Shown here piece by piece: positions 17,241-28,689 of a DNA stretch of 64,000 nucleotides. This DNA is from Dokdonella sp. (GTDB lineage Bacteria > Pseudomonadota > Gammaproteobacteria > Xanthomonadales > Rhodanobacteraceae): positions 620,001 to 684,000 of the forward strand of contig NZ_JAGIAG010000002.1 of the NCBI RefSeq assembly GCF_017744955.1. The letters run 5' to 3'. Made by a program: the position numbers and the translations under genes. Under the pieces are notes generated by a model, which ran no database searches, was not told the origin of the DNA, and worked only from the letters and a program-made list of their open reading frames with translations. Numbering within the stretch: the stretch's first letter is position 1; the number at the start of each line of letters is the position of its first letter.

Positions 17241-18851
17241 CTACGGGCTCGCCGACTTGAGCGGTCGCTGCGGCGGCGGAGCGGATGACGATCGCGACAG
17301 GTTCCAACCGGGCTTCCGATCCCAGCCGAACCGGTGCGCCGTCGCCTGGTTCACGCTTCCGTCGGCATTGAGGATGCCGTTCGCCTTCAGGCGCCGCAGG
17401 CTTTCCTCGGGCAGTCCCAGAGTGAAATCCGTCGCATCCCTGCTGCGCGGGACGAACATCTGGTTCTCGCGCACCGGTTGGAAATCCGCGAACGCCTTGC
17501 GCAGTCCGTTGACCACGTAGTCGACTTCGACATCGGCGGAGCCGCGCAGCACGATGCGGTCCAGCGATTTGGAGAGGCAGGCCACCGTGGCGAGTTCGCC
17601 GATCGGCGTGGCGACGACGGTCAGGCCGTGCTCGCTCGACACCATGCGGAAGTCCTCCGGCACTTCGATCGTGGCCTGGCCGTGCACCAGCTTCACGGTG
17701 CCGCGGAAGTACGTTCCCGATTCGCGGCCTTCGAGCGAGGCGTAGCGGATTTCCTTGCCGGGGTCGGTCGGATGCGGCTCGATGAAGGTCTTCGCGCCGC
17801 CGGCGCCCAGGTTGCCCGGCGAATAGACACCCATGACCGGAGCCGCGCCGACGACGCCGATCCCGTTTCCCTGAGTGCTGCCGAAAACGCCCCAGGAATC
17901 CCGATCCGTCACTTCGCCGAACACGCCGTAGCTCTCCGGCCCCGTCGCCCGGCCGTAGACGCCCGTTCCGGTCCCGTCGTGGTAGCCGTATACGCCGACA
18001 CCCACCGGGCTGGACGCCACGCCGTAGACGCCTTGTCCGGTCGAGGTGAAGCCGCGGACACCGGAACTGGTGCTCGAACTCCCATAGACGCCTACTCCGG
18101 AATCGGAGTCGCCTACGACCCCGTAGCCTTGATCGGTCCGCCCCCAGACGCCGTAGGAGGAAGCATCTCCGTCGGCGATTCCGGAGATGCCCGTACCTAC
18201 TGCGCCCGCGCTGGCCAGCACGCCGTAGCTGCCGGCGCCCGGGCCGGTGGTGACGACGACCGCCTTGCCGTTCGACGCCTGCGTATTGGTGATCGAAAAC
18301 GACATGGCCGATCCGTCCGATCCGCTGTAGGGTAGGGTGACGACGCCAGCCGGCCCTTGCGGTCCTTGCGGTCCGGCCGCACCGGTTGCGCCCGCAGGTC
18401 CTTGCGGTCCCTGCGCGCCGGTGGCTCCGACCGGCCCCTGCGGACCTTGCGGCCCGATCGGCCCCTGCGGTCCCGGAGTGCCGCTGGCCGCATACAGTGC
18501 ATACGGCGTCGCCGACAGCGCTCGTCGCGGCGTCAAGGTCGTGTAGCTGCTGCCGCCGGCATGGCGGATGCGCACTTCGACCCATAGCGCCTGGCCATCG
18601 AACGGTACCGCCGTGAAGTCGAGCTGGGCATTGAGCAAGCCGTCGCTGACGGCCAGCGCGTCGCGGTCGATCGTGTCGACCGGGGAGCCGCCGCTGGGCT
18701 CGGTGTACAGCGCGAACTGCACGTCGTACGAGCCGCTGGCCGGCTGGCCGTTCTCGCTGAGCTGGCCTTGGTAGGTGAAGTCCGATCCGAGCGGCGCGGC
18801 CAGCGCGGCGGACCAGAGCAAGCCGGCGAACAAGCCCATCAAAGTACGCAT
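17241..18851 (-). CDS. Secreted collagen-like repeat protein
   Basis: The protein has 536 residues. A signal peptide ([20 protein letters not shown]) is followed by a beta-rich N-terminal domain ([20 protein letters not shown]). Then come about 14 Gly-Pro-Gln/Ala-Gly triplets (around residues 125-170) like bacterial collagen. After that is a run of short GV[YW]G repeats ([26 protein letters not shown], about 215-350) of the kind seen on phage-tail-like and surface proteins. The C-terminal 150 residues contain a peptidase-S74-like or adhesin-like region I cannot name. GAGGAGGG precedes the ATG. It is co-oriented with a small exported protein 11 bp upstream. Surface location is inferred. Confidence 0.8.
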   Translation of the reverse strand: MRTLMGLFAGLLWSAALAAPLGSDFTYQGQLSENGQPASGSYDVQFALYTEPSGGSPVDTIDRDALAVSDGLLNAQLDFTAVPFDGQALWVEVRIRHAGGSSYTTLTPRRALSATPYALYAASGTPGPQGPIGPQGPQGPVGATGAQGPQGPAGATGAAGPQGPQGPAGVVTLPYSGSDGSAMSFSITNTQASNGKAVVVTTGPGAGSYGVLASAGAVGTGISGIADGDASSYGVWGRTDQGYGVVGDSDSGVGVYGSSSTSSGVRGFTSTGQGVYGVASSPVGVGVYGYHDGTGTGVYGRATGPESYGVFGEVTDRDSWGVFGSTQGNGIGVVGAAPVMGVYSPGNLGAGGAKTFIEPHPTDPGKEIRYASLEGRESGTYFRGTVKLVHGQATIEVPEDFRMVSSEHGLTVVATPIGELATVACLSKSLDRIVLRGSADVEVDYVVNGLRKAFADFQPVRENQMFVPRSRDATDFTLGLPEESLRRLKANGILNADGSVNQATAHRFGWDRKPGWNLSRSSSAPPPQRPLKSASP

Positions 18852-18862
18852 AGCATCCCTCC

Positions 18863-19159
18863 TCAAGGATCGAAGCCGTTGGCGAAAATGCGATCGGAGC
18901 CGGTGCCGGCTGCCGTCCAGAAACCGTCCTGCAGCGAGTAGGCGGAGCCGCTCGAGGTGGCGATCGCCGGTTGGCCGAGCGTGCCGCTGAGGCGGAACGC
19001 GCCGGCGCCGAGCGTGGCGCCGCCGCCGGCGACGACGGCTTTGTCGATCGCGTAGGCACCGCCCGTGCTCTGCGCACCGGCAGGGATGCAGGCGAACAGC
19101 AGGGCGAGGCGCAGCGTGCTGCCGATTCGACGTCGAGCGATGACGGTGCATGTGCGCAT
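18863..19159 (-). CDS. Small exported protein with C-terminal IFANGFD tail
   Basis: This 98-residue protein has a signal peptide ([14 protein letters not shown]) and a single beta-repeat unit: [30 protein letters not shown] and [10 protein letters not shown]. Similar units occur singly or repeated in secreted proteins of several phyla. It ends in [10 protein letters not shown], the tail motif shared with four other exported proteins here. GGAGG precedes the ATG at 19159. Its stop is 11 bp before the collagen-like gene, so the two are likely co-transcribed and may form one surface structure. Function unknown. Confidence 0.75.
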   Translation of the reverse strand: MRTCTVIARRRIGSTLRLALLFACIPAGAQSTGGAYAIDKAVVAGGGATLGAGAFRLSGTLGQPAIATSSGSAYSLQDGFWTAAGTGSDRIFANGFDP

Positions 19160-19520
19160 GACTCGGCCTCCGTTGATGTGCGCACGAACCTCTACGCCGG
19201 AGGGCGAGGGAATCCGCCACGCGGAATCGACGGCGGTGGAAAACCGGTGACGAAGGCAGTCGGTTTCGCGCCTGGCACTTGCGCAGGAGAGCGGATTCAC
19301 GCAATCGGGACGTACGAGCAGCGCGCGGCTCGTCGTCGCTCAGAGCATCGGCAGTGGCGAGAGACGAGCCTCGACGGGGGCAACGGTGCGTCTTCGGCGT
19401 TGGATTGCGCATCCCTGCGCCTGCGCCGAACGGTGTGCCAACCTGCCGCTCCCGATTCGCGCTCGCTGACGAACAGGCGCGGCGCTATGCTGGACGCATC
19501 CACCCGGGGAGGGCGATGCG
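19160..19520. other. Divergent intergenic region
   Basis: No gene is supported here. A candidate -10 element TATGCT lies at 19486-19491, 29 bases before the kinase start, without a good -35. The reverse direction should carry the promoter for the small exported protein and the collagen-like gene. Reading frames across it have shadow-like composition. Confidence 0.5.
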
Positions 19521-22511
<2,991 letters not shown>

Positions 22512-22660
22512 GTTGCGCTACTCGAGCACCTCTGTCACGGCGAGGTCCGTTCGAACGTGCTCGGCGCGTCGTCGAGCGCGACGATTCGTTCGCTGCTCAG
22601 ATTCCCGCGAGCAGTCCGTTCCTTCCCGTGGCCGGACGTATTCTTGGGCAAGAGTGAAGC

Positions 22661-23623
22661 TCAATCGCGGAGCGGCTGGTGCCCGGTCGCTTGCCTGTCG
22701 GCCAGCCATGCCGTCGCCGCTTCGCGGCCGAGATCGCGCAGCTCGAGCAGGAAGCCGATTTCGGTGTTGAGGCGCGTCTTCGCGCGGTACTCGGTCAGCG
22801 TGTCGCCCGGCTCGATCAGGTGCAGACGCAGGGTCTTCATGCGCCGGCCGAGCGCGCTCAGCGGCACGCTGCCGCGCAAGGCGGCCTGGGCGTGGACGAG
22901 CGAGTCGTATTCGCGCAGGAAGGTGGTCGAGAAGCCGAGTTCGGCGACGCGTTCGGCGATCGCGCGCGCGCTCGACGGCAACTGCGGGCGCGACAGAGGC
23001 TGCACCAGCACGCAGACGACGTGGGCCGCGGTGCAGCGGTAGATCAGCGGCTCCAGCGCCGGATTGCCGGCGTAGCCGCCGTCCCAGTAGGTCTCGCCGT
23101 CGACGACGACCGCGGCGAACAGCTGCGGCAGGCAGGTCGAGGCGAGCAGGGCGTCGATCGACAGTTCGTCGTTGCCGAACAGCTTCAGCGCGCCGTCGCG
23201 CACGCGTGTGGCGGCTGTGAACAGCTTGAACGGCGCCTCGCGGCGCAGGCGCTCGAAGTCGAACAGGCGTTCGGCGATCGCGCGCAGCGGATTGAGGCCG
23301 AGCGGATTGATCTGCTCGGGGGTGAAGTGGTGCGTCCAGTTCGACAGCAGGGCGCCGCCGAAAGCCCAGCGCAGCGGATTGGACTGCGTGGCGACCGCCT
23401 GCCACAGCGCTTCGAGCTTGGCGCGCGCACCCTCGCGGCCGTTCTCGATCCAGCCCTGTGCGAGGGCGAACGCATTCATCGCACCGCTGCTGGTCGCACT
23501 GACGCCATCCAGCGCCAGCGCGGGTTCCTCCAGCAGGCGGTCGAGGACGCCCCAGGTGAAGGCGCCGTGCGCGCCGCCGCCCTGCAGGGCGAGACTCAAG
23601 GGCGGAAGCGGAGTGGCGGACAT
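22661..23623 (-). CDS. Patatin-like phospholipase
   Basis: The protein has 320 residues. The oxyanion loop GGGAHGAFTWGVLD is at residues 15-28, and the catalytic Asp is in DGGYAGNPAL. The nucleophile elbow reads ATSSGAMNA, so the first Gly of the usual G-x-S-x-G is Ala; the Ser is kept. It probably cleaves lipid acyl esters in the cytoplasm, since no signal peptide is present. The start ATG at 23623 directly precedes the conserved region; the frame upstream to 24067 is a shadow. The gene is convergent with the kinase gene. The 149 bp between them hold no gene. Confidence 0.88.
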   Translation of the reverse strand: MSATPLPPLSLALQGGGAHGAFTWGVLDRLLEEPALALDGVSATSSGAMNAFALAQGWIENGREGARAKLEALWQAVATQSNPLRWAFGGALLSNWTHHFTPEQINPLGLNPLRAIAERLFDFERLRREAPFKLFTAATRVRDGALKLFGNDELSIDALLASTCLPQLFAAVVVDGETYWDGGYAGNPALEPLIYRCTAAHVVCVLVQPLSRPQLPSSARAIAERVAELGFSTTFLREYDSLVHAQAALRGSVPLSALGRRMKTLRLHLIEPGDTLTEYRAKTRLNTEIGFLLELRDLGREAATAWLADRQATGHQPLRD

Positions 23624-23724
23624 GGCGCGGCTCGTGTGGCGGCGGCGAGCCGCGATTCTTGCATAGGGCGGACGGCCTGCTATCCTGCGCGCCCCGAATT
23701 CCCGATGGATATCAAGAGCGAGAC

Positions 23725-23907
23725 ATGGGCAGAGGCGACCGCAAGACCAAGAAGGGCAAGATCGCGATCCGCAGCTACGGCAATTCGCGTCCGCATGCGG
23801 CGAAGTCCGCTGCCGGCACGAAGACCGCCGCCAAGCCGGCGGCTGCCAAGCCGGCCGTGAAGAAGGCTGCGCCGGCGAAGAAGGCCGCGGCGAAGAAGAG
23901 CGCCTGA
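23725..23907 (+). CDS. 30S ribosomal protein THX with long Ala/Lys tail
   Basis: The 60-residue product starts MGRGDRKTKKGKIAIRSYGN, matching the bTHX family (MGKGDxKTxKGK...YGxxRP). This small basic protein sits in the head of the 30S subunit. The family core usually ends near SRPH. Here about 35 extra residues of Ala-Lys-Pro repeats (KPAAAKPAVKKAAPAKKAAAKK) follow, like histone-H1-type tails of other proteobacteria. The ATG at 23725 is used; the longer open frame lacks homology. It is divergent from the patatin gene. Confidence 0.85.
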   Translation: MGRGDRKTKKGKIAIRSYGNSRPHAAKSAAGTKTAAKPAAAKPAVKKAAPAKKAAAKKSA

Positions 23908-24313
23908 AGTCCCGTCTTTCGCGGCGGCCCGCGCGTTCCGCGCGGCGCCGCCGCTGTCGTAGTTGATGCCGACCTCGTCCCCCCGCAGCGCTCGAATCGA
24001 TCGAGCCGGACGAGGCGCCCGCCGCCGCAGCCGGGCGGTCCGGACCCGTACCTGATCCGGGTCGCACAAGTCACCGATCGCCGAGCCGAACCGGGACTTT
24101 CGTCACTTTTAAAATCTTGTTAGCACTCCTACGGATTTGCGAGTATGATCCGCCCACTGTGTTTGCAAGGGTCACTGTGAATCGTGGCCTGATGCGGTTG
24201 ATCCTCGGCGATCCGCTCCATCGATTTAGCCTCGCTAGCTCCCTGCAACCCAGTCTCGATGGGGAATGTTCCGCCATCGCGATGTTCATTCGTGTTTTCA
24301 GGAGTTATGCAAG
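23908..24313 (+). promoter_or_regulatory. Intergenic region with the cold-shock gene leader
   Basis: No gene is seen. From about 24105 the base composition turns AT-rich (ACTTTTAAAATCTTGTTAGC). A candidate -10, TATGAT, lies at 24144-24149. Transcription from there would give an untranslated leader of about 155 bases before the cold-shock ATG. Such a leader is usual for cspA-type genes, whose leader folds differently at low temperature. A GC-rich hairpin near 23925-23955 may end the THX transcript. Confidence 0.5.
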
Positions 24314-24523
24314 ATGTCCAATCGTCAAACCGGTACCGTCAAGTGGTTCAATGATGCCAAGGGTTTCGGCTTCATCACCCCGGAGAGCGGCCCCGACCTG
24401 TTCGTGCACTTCCGCGCGATCCAGGGCACCGGCTTCAAGTCGCTGCAGGAAGGCCAGCGCGTGACCTTCGTCGCCGTGCAGGGCCAGAAGGGCATGCAGG
24501 CTGACCAGGTTCAGGTGGTCTAA
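24314..24523 (+). CDS. Cold-shock protein (CspA family)
   Basis: The product is a 69-residue single OB-fold nucleic-acid chaperone. RNP1 KGFGFI is at residues 16-21 and RNP2 LFVHF at 29-33, with the aromatic surface WFN at 11-13. It binds single-stranded RNA/DNA and melts structure in mRNAs. GGAG lies 11 bases before the ATG. A long AT-rich leader precedes it and a strong terminator follows 20 bases after the stop, so it is monocistronic. Confidence 0.95.
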   Translation: MSNRQTGTVKWFNDAKGFGFITPESGPDLFVHFRAIQGTGFKSLQEGQRVTFVAVQGQKGMQADQVQVV

Positions 24524-24542
24524 GGCCTCACCGGTCCGTTTC

Positions 24543-24578
24543 AAAAACCCCAGGCGGAAACGCCTGGGGTTTTTTTTT
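24543..24578 (+). terminator. Intrinsic terminator of the cold-shock gene
   Basis: ACCCCAGGCG pairs with CGCCTGGGGT around a GAAA tetraloop (24557-24560) and runs straight into nine Ts (24570-24578). A run of As on the left arm extends the pairing. This is the clearest rho-independent terminator in the window. Confidence 0.93.
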
Positions 24579-24682
24579 GGCTTGCGTTTGGATCGTCCGC
24601 GGATCGCTGCGGCCCGCTGGGCGCAAGGGCTTGCGCCGCGCGTCTCAGGCGAAGCTGCCGGCGCAATGAAAAGCCGCATGCC

Positions 24683-25588
24683 TCACGGCAGTCGGCCGGC
24701 TCGGCCGTCGATGACGGTATGGGTCTGCCCGCCGACCCAGACCGCCGCCTTGCCGCTCGGCCCCGGAGAGTCGATGCGGATCTGGATGGACGCGTCGCGG
24801 CCGATCTCGCGGCCCTGACTGACGCGGTAGCCGCGCGCCAGTGCGCCCTGCGGTTCGCGCAGCGCGATCCATGCGGCGATCAGGCCGTTGGCTGCGCCGG
24901 AGGCGGGATCCTCGACGATGCCGACACCGGCCGGAAACGCACGCACGACCAGGTCGTAACCGGTCTCGGTCCCGTTCGCGCATCGCGCGAACGCGCACAG
25001 GCCGAGTGTGTCGGTTTCGCGCGCGAGCGTACCGATCGACGCGTGTTCCGGCTGCCAGCCGCGCAGTGCCGCTTCGCTGGCGAACTCGGCCACCCACCAG
25101 CGACGTCCGCCCTCGACGCAGGCGGGCGGCAGCGCGCCGAGCGCGATGCCGCGCAGCAGATAGGAAAGAACGGGGTCGACGTGCACGCCCTCGCGGATGA
25201 CGCGTGCGCCCGGCGCCTGCACGAACAGGCGCCGCGCGGTGCCGTCGCCTTCGACGCGCACCGGCAGCAGGCCGGCCGCGCATTCCTGCACCAGCAAGCC
25301 GCCGTGCGGTTGCGCGAAGCCGGTTTCGAGCACCGCGTGCGCGCTGCCGATGGTCGGGTGGCCGGCGAACGGGATCTCCTTGCCCGGCGTGAAGATGCGC
25401 AGCCGGTAGCTCGCTTCCGCTTTCGTCGGCGCCAGCACGAAGGTCGTTTCGACCAGATTCGTCCAGGTCGCGAAGCGCTGCATGTCCTCGCCGCTCCAGT
25501 CGTCCGCGCCGATCACCGTGCCGAGCGGATTGCCGCCGCCGGCGCGCGCGCAGAACACGTCGAGTTGCAGATAGCGCGAGGTCGTCAT
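24683..25588 (-). CDS. PhzF-family isomerase/epimerase
   Basis: This 301-residue cytoplasmic protein has the diaminopimelate-epimerase-like fold in two halves. Landmarks are YLQLDVFCARAGGGNPLGTV at the N terminus, the catalytic Glu in LVETTFVL (Glu47), FTPGKEIPFAGHPTIGSAH, and EDPASGAANGLIAAW in the second half. PhzF itself isomerises a phenazine precursor, but most family members act on unknown substrates and no phenazine genes are present. The ATG at 25588 is chosen over the longer frame because homology starts there. Divergent from the FMN reductase gene. Confidence 0.9.
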   Translation of the reverse strand: MTTSRYLQLDVFCARAGGGNPLGTVIGADDWSGEDMQRFATWTNLVETTFVLAPTKAEASYRLRIFTPGKEIPFAGHPTIGSAHAVLETGFAQPHGGLLVQECAAGLLPVRVEGDGTARRLFVQAPGARVIREGVHVDPVLSYLLRGIALGALPPACVEGGRRWWVAEFASEAALRGWQPEHASIGTLARETDTLGLCAFARCANGTETGYDLVVRAFPAGVGIVEDPASGAANGLIAAWIALREPQGALARGYRVSQGREIGRDASIQIRIDSPGPSGKAAVWVGGQTHTVIDGRAGRLP

Positions 25589-25663
25589 CGGGTATCGTCT
25601 GGACAGGAAGGGGGAGGCGGATGATAACGTCGTGCCACCTTCGTGCCGCTCGAGGAAAGACCG

Positions 25664-26227
25664 ATGGCCAAGATCCGCGACGTCGCCGTGATCGTCGGCA
25701 GCCTGCGTAAGGAATCGCTGAATCGCAAAGTCGCACGTACGCTGATCGCGCAGGCGCCGGAACCGTTGAAGCTGGAGATCGTCGAGATCGGCCAGCTGCC
25801 GCTGTACAACCAGGATTTCGAGGCCGGCGAGCCGGCGCCGGCGTCCTACGCGCCGTTCCGCGACCGCGTGCGCCGCGCCGACGGCGTGATCTTCGTGACG
25901 CCGGAATACAACCGGTCGGTGCCGGGCGGACTGAAGAACGCGATCGACGTCGGTTCGCGTCCGTATGGCCACAGCGTGTGGAGCGGCAAGCCGGGCGCGG
26001 TCATCAGCGTCTCGCCGAGCGCGATCGGCGGTTTCGGCGCGAACCATCATCTGCGCCAATCCTGCGTGTTCCTCGACATCCTGATGCTGCAGCAGCCGGA
26101 GATGTACATCGGCGGCGCCGACAAGCTGTTCGACGAAGCAGGCCAACTGGTCAACGAATCGACGCGCGAGTATCTGGCCAAGTTCCTGCGCGCGTACGCC
26201 GCCTGGGTCGAGCGCATTCTGGCCTGA
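25664..26227 (+). CDS. NAD(P)H-dependent FMN reductase
   Basis: This 187-residue flavodoxin-like protein shows the FMN phosphate loop GSLRKESLNRKVA near residues 12-24 and the PEYNRSVPGGLKNAID motif near 82-97, both typical of the YieF/ChrR quinone and chromate reductase group. It reduces FMN or quinones with NAD(P)H in the cytoplasm and limits oxidative stress. GAGGAAAG precedes the ATG at 25664. A second member of the family lies at 46056-46649. Confidence 0.92.
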   Translation: MAKIRDVAVIVGSLRKESLNRKVARTLIAQAPEPLKLEIVEIGQLPLYNQDFEAGEPAPASYAPFRDRVRRADGVIFVTPEYNRSVPGGLKNAIDVGSRPYGHSVWSGKPGAVISVSPSAIGGFGANHHLRQSCVFLDILMLQQPEMYIGGADKLFDEAGQLVNESTREYLAKFLRAYAAWVERILA

Positions 26228-26377
26228 GCCGCGGCCGAGGTGCCGGCGGGCTGACGGATTCGCGGAAAGGCGAGGCGCGCGGGCCGATCTCGCGGCGGCG
26301 GATGCCTTCGGCGCGTCGGTCGCTTGGCGCCGGAGCCGGTTTCTCCCGCTGTGCCGCTGCGGAGAGCGATCCGGAAC

Positions 26378-27325
26378 TCAGAGCCACCCGCGTCGCTTGA
26401 ACCAGTACAGCGGCAGCACCGCGCTCAGCACGATCGCCACCAGCGCCAGCGGATAGCCGTACGGCAGCTTCAGTTCCCGCATGTTGACGAAATTCATGCC
26501 CCAGATGCCGGCCAGGATCACCGGCGGGATCGACACCACCGAGGCGACGGTCAGGATCTTGATGACGTCGTTCTGCTCGATGTTGATGAAGCCGAGCACG
26601 GCGTCGAGCAGGAACTGCAGCTTGTCGGTCATGTGGCTGTCCAGCTCGCCGAGCCCGTCGAGATCCTTGTGCACGACCTTCAGCTGCGCGAGCTGAGGTT
26701 TGCCGACCCAGGGCGGCGCGTTCTCCTGCATGAAGCCGACGATGCGACCGAGGCCGCTCATCGTCTGGCGCGCGCGCGTGAGGGCGCTTTCGAGTTCGCC
26801 GATCCGCTTCAGCATGCCGGTCAGCGTGCGGGTGGAATGCTTCGGCTGCCCCATGATCTGCAACGACAGATCCGCGGTCTGCGCGGTGATCGCCTCCAGG
26901 TGATCGGCGATTTCGCCGACCAGCGCCTCGAGCAGGGCGACGAACACGCCGGCGCCGTCGTCCGGCGTCTTCGTCTCGTGAACCGCATTGGTGGCCTGGC
27001 GGAACGCCGGCGAATCGCCGTAGCGGATCGAGACCAGGAATTTCGGCGCGACGATCAAGCCGAACGGCACCGGCCGCTGCTCGACGTCGTGCGCGAAGTA
27101 CGGCACGTTCAGATACAGCACGTCGCCGTCGAGGCGCGCGCGGCTGGACATCTCGACCGCGCGGATGCGCTCCTGCGTCGGCAGCGACAGGCCGGTGCTG
27201 CGCTCGACGTCGCGGACTTCCTCGGCGGTCGGATCGCGCAGGTCGAACCAGCGGCATTCGCCCGACGAGCGGCCGTCGGCCGCCGTGGTCAGTACGCGGC
27301 CGTCCGCGCCGTGATGGGTCAGCAT
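26378..27325 (-). CDS. CorA-family magnesium/metal transporter
   Basis: This 315-residue protein has a large N-terminal cytoplasmic domain (CRWFDLRDPTAEEVRDVE) and long helices (EALVGEIADHLEAITAQTADLSLQIM). Two C-terminal transmembrane segments bracket the signature GMNF in ILAGIWGMNFVNM. It ends with a basic tail (WFKRRGWL). It should form a pentameric Mg2+ channel in the inner membrane; Co2+ or Ni2+ are alternative ions. The ATG at 27325 is used because the sequence further upstream is repetitive Arg-rich shadow. Confidence 0.93.
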   Translation of the reverse strand: MLTHHGADGRVLTTAADGRSSGECRWFDLRDPTAEEVRDVERSTGLSLPTQERIRAVEMSSRARLDGDVLYLNVPYFAHDVEQRPVPFGLIVAPKFLVSIRYGDSPAFRQATNAVHETKTPDDGAGVFVALLEALVGEIADHLEAITAQTADLSLQIMGQPKHSTRTLTGMLKRIGELESALTRARQTMSGLGRIVGFMQENAPPWVGKPQLAQLKVVHKDLDGLGELDSHMTDKLQFLLDAVLGFINIEQNDVIKILTVASVVSIPPVILAGIWGMNFVNMRELKLPYGYPLALVAIVLSAVLPLYWFKRRGWL

Positions 27326-27565
27326 GCCGTACTCGTCCGCTCGGCGCTTGTGGGCGACATGCGCGCCATCATATCGTGCGCGCCTTCCGGAAGCGGCGCG
27401 AAAGCCGCTCCGGTACGGGGGCGTGTCGTCGCTTTCGGCGGCCGATCCGATCCCCGAGGCGGCACGCGTGGTGCGGCGCCGCCGCGATCGTTTCGTCGCC
27501 AGCCGCGGCGGGATGCCCGGTCCCGTGAGCCTTCTTTTCGAAAACCGCAGGAAACCAGCCGACCC

Positions 27566-28180
27566 ATGACCATCACCCTGATCATCATCGCGATCACCTG
27601 CGTCGTGTCGTTCATGGCGTTCAAGGACGAGCGGCTGCTCGACCGCCTGATCCTGTGGCCGCCGGCGATCACGCGCGGCAAGGAATGGTGGCGCCTGGCC
27701 AGCTGCGGACTGATCCACGCCGACGGGCCGCACCTGCTGTTCAACATGATCACGCTGTTCTTCTTCGGCCGCGCGATGGAGGGCTTCTACGTCAGCCGCG
27801 GCGGCGCGATCGGTTACCTGATCTTCTACGTCGGCGCCCTGGTGGTATCGAGCCTGCCGAGCTATCTGCAGCACAAGAACGACAGCCGCTATCGCAGCCT
27901 CGGCGCGTCCGGCGCGGTTTCCGCCGTGCTGTTCTCGTTCATCCTGCTGGCGCCGTGGAGCAAGATCATCGTGTTCGTGCTGCCGCTGCCGGCGATCCTC
28001 TACGCGGTGGCATACGTCGCCTATTCGATCTACATGGATCGCCAGCGCACCGACAACGTCAACCACAGCGCGCATCTATGGGGAGCCGCCTACGGCGTAT
28101 TCGCCACCATCCTGATCGAACCGGACGTCGTCGGGCATTTCCTGCGCCAGCTGACGCAGCCCTCGCTCGGGTTCGGTTGA
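27566..28180 (+). CDS. Rhomboid-family intramembrane serine protease
   Basis: This 204-residue membrane protein has about six helices. The catalytic pair is visible: Ser115 in LGASGAVSAV (GxSG) and His170 in NHSAHLWGAAYG. The HxxxxN oxyanion region is also present (GLIHADGPHLLFNM). Family members cut transmembrane helices of other proteins. Five exported proteins here share a C-terminal tail, but none has the transmembrane segment a rhombosortase substrate needs, so a link is speculative. Divergent from corA. Confidence 0.9.
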   Translation: MTITLIIIAITCVVSFMAFKDERLLDRLILWPPAITRGKEWWRLASCGLIHADGPHLLFNMITLFFFGRAMEGFYVSRGGAIGYLIFYVGALVVSSLPSYLQHKNDSRYRSLGASGAVSAVLFSFILLAPWSKIIVFVLPLPAILYAVAYVAYSIYMDRQRTDNVNHSAHLWGAAYGVFATILIEPDVVGHFLRQLTQPSLGFG

Positions 28181-28211
28181 TCTTCCCTTTCCCGATACGG
28201 AGACCCGTCCG

Positions 28212-28562
28212 ATGACCACTCACGCTGGAAGCTGCCACTGCGGTCGAATCGCCTTCGAAGTCGACGCCGAGATCGACAGCGCCATGGAATGCAACTGCTC
28301 GATGTGTTCGCGCCGCGGCGGCCTGCTCGCCTTCGTGCCGGACGCGCAGGTGCGCCTGAAGACGCCGGAAGCGGACCTGTCGACCTACACCTTCAACACG
28401 CACCGCATCCGCCACCATTTCTGCCCCAACTGCGGCATCGCGACGTTCGGCCGCGGCACCGACCAGAACGGCGATGCGACCTGGGCGATCAACGTGCGCT
28501 GCCTGCCGGACGTGGACCTCGCCAAGCTCGAGATCCACCAGTTCGACGGCCGCAATCTCTGA
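28212..28562 (+). CDS. GFA-family (CENP-V/formaldehyde-activating-like) zinc protein
   Basis: The product has 116 residues. Three Cys groups bind zinc in this family and all are present: GSCHCGRIAFEV near residues 7-18, CNCSMCSRRG near 28-37 and FCPNCGIATFG near 70-80. Some members bind glutathione-formaldehyde adducts, but most have no proven activity. It lies 31 bp downstream of the rhomboid gene on the same strand and may share its transcript. Confidence 0.92.
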   Translation: MTTHAGSCHCGRIAFEVDAEIDSAMECNCSMCSRRGGLLAFVPDAQVRLKTPEADLSTYTFNTHRIRHHFCPNCGIATFGRGTDQNGDATWAINVRCLPDVDLAKLEIHQFDGRNL

Positions 28563-28689
28563 AGCGGCGCGCCGCGTCGTCGTCCGCGCGGCGGCCGGCC
28601 GATCCGGCGCGGCGGGCGCGCGCGACCTCGCCGCGCTTGTTGTAACGTGCGGTTTCTGGCGCCGCGCTCGCCGTCGACGGAATCCCGCC

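Noticed and set aside
27566..28180. Rhomboid protease as a rhombosortase for the shared C-terminal tail
   Set aside because: The tailed proteins lack the GlyGly plus transmembrane helix of known rhombosortase substrates, and the gene is not adjacent to most of them.
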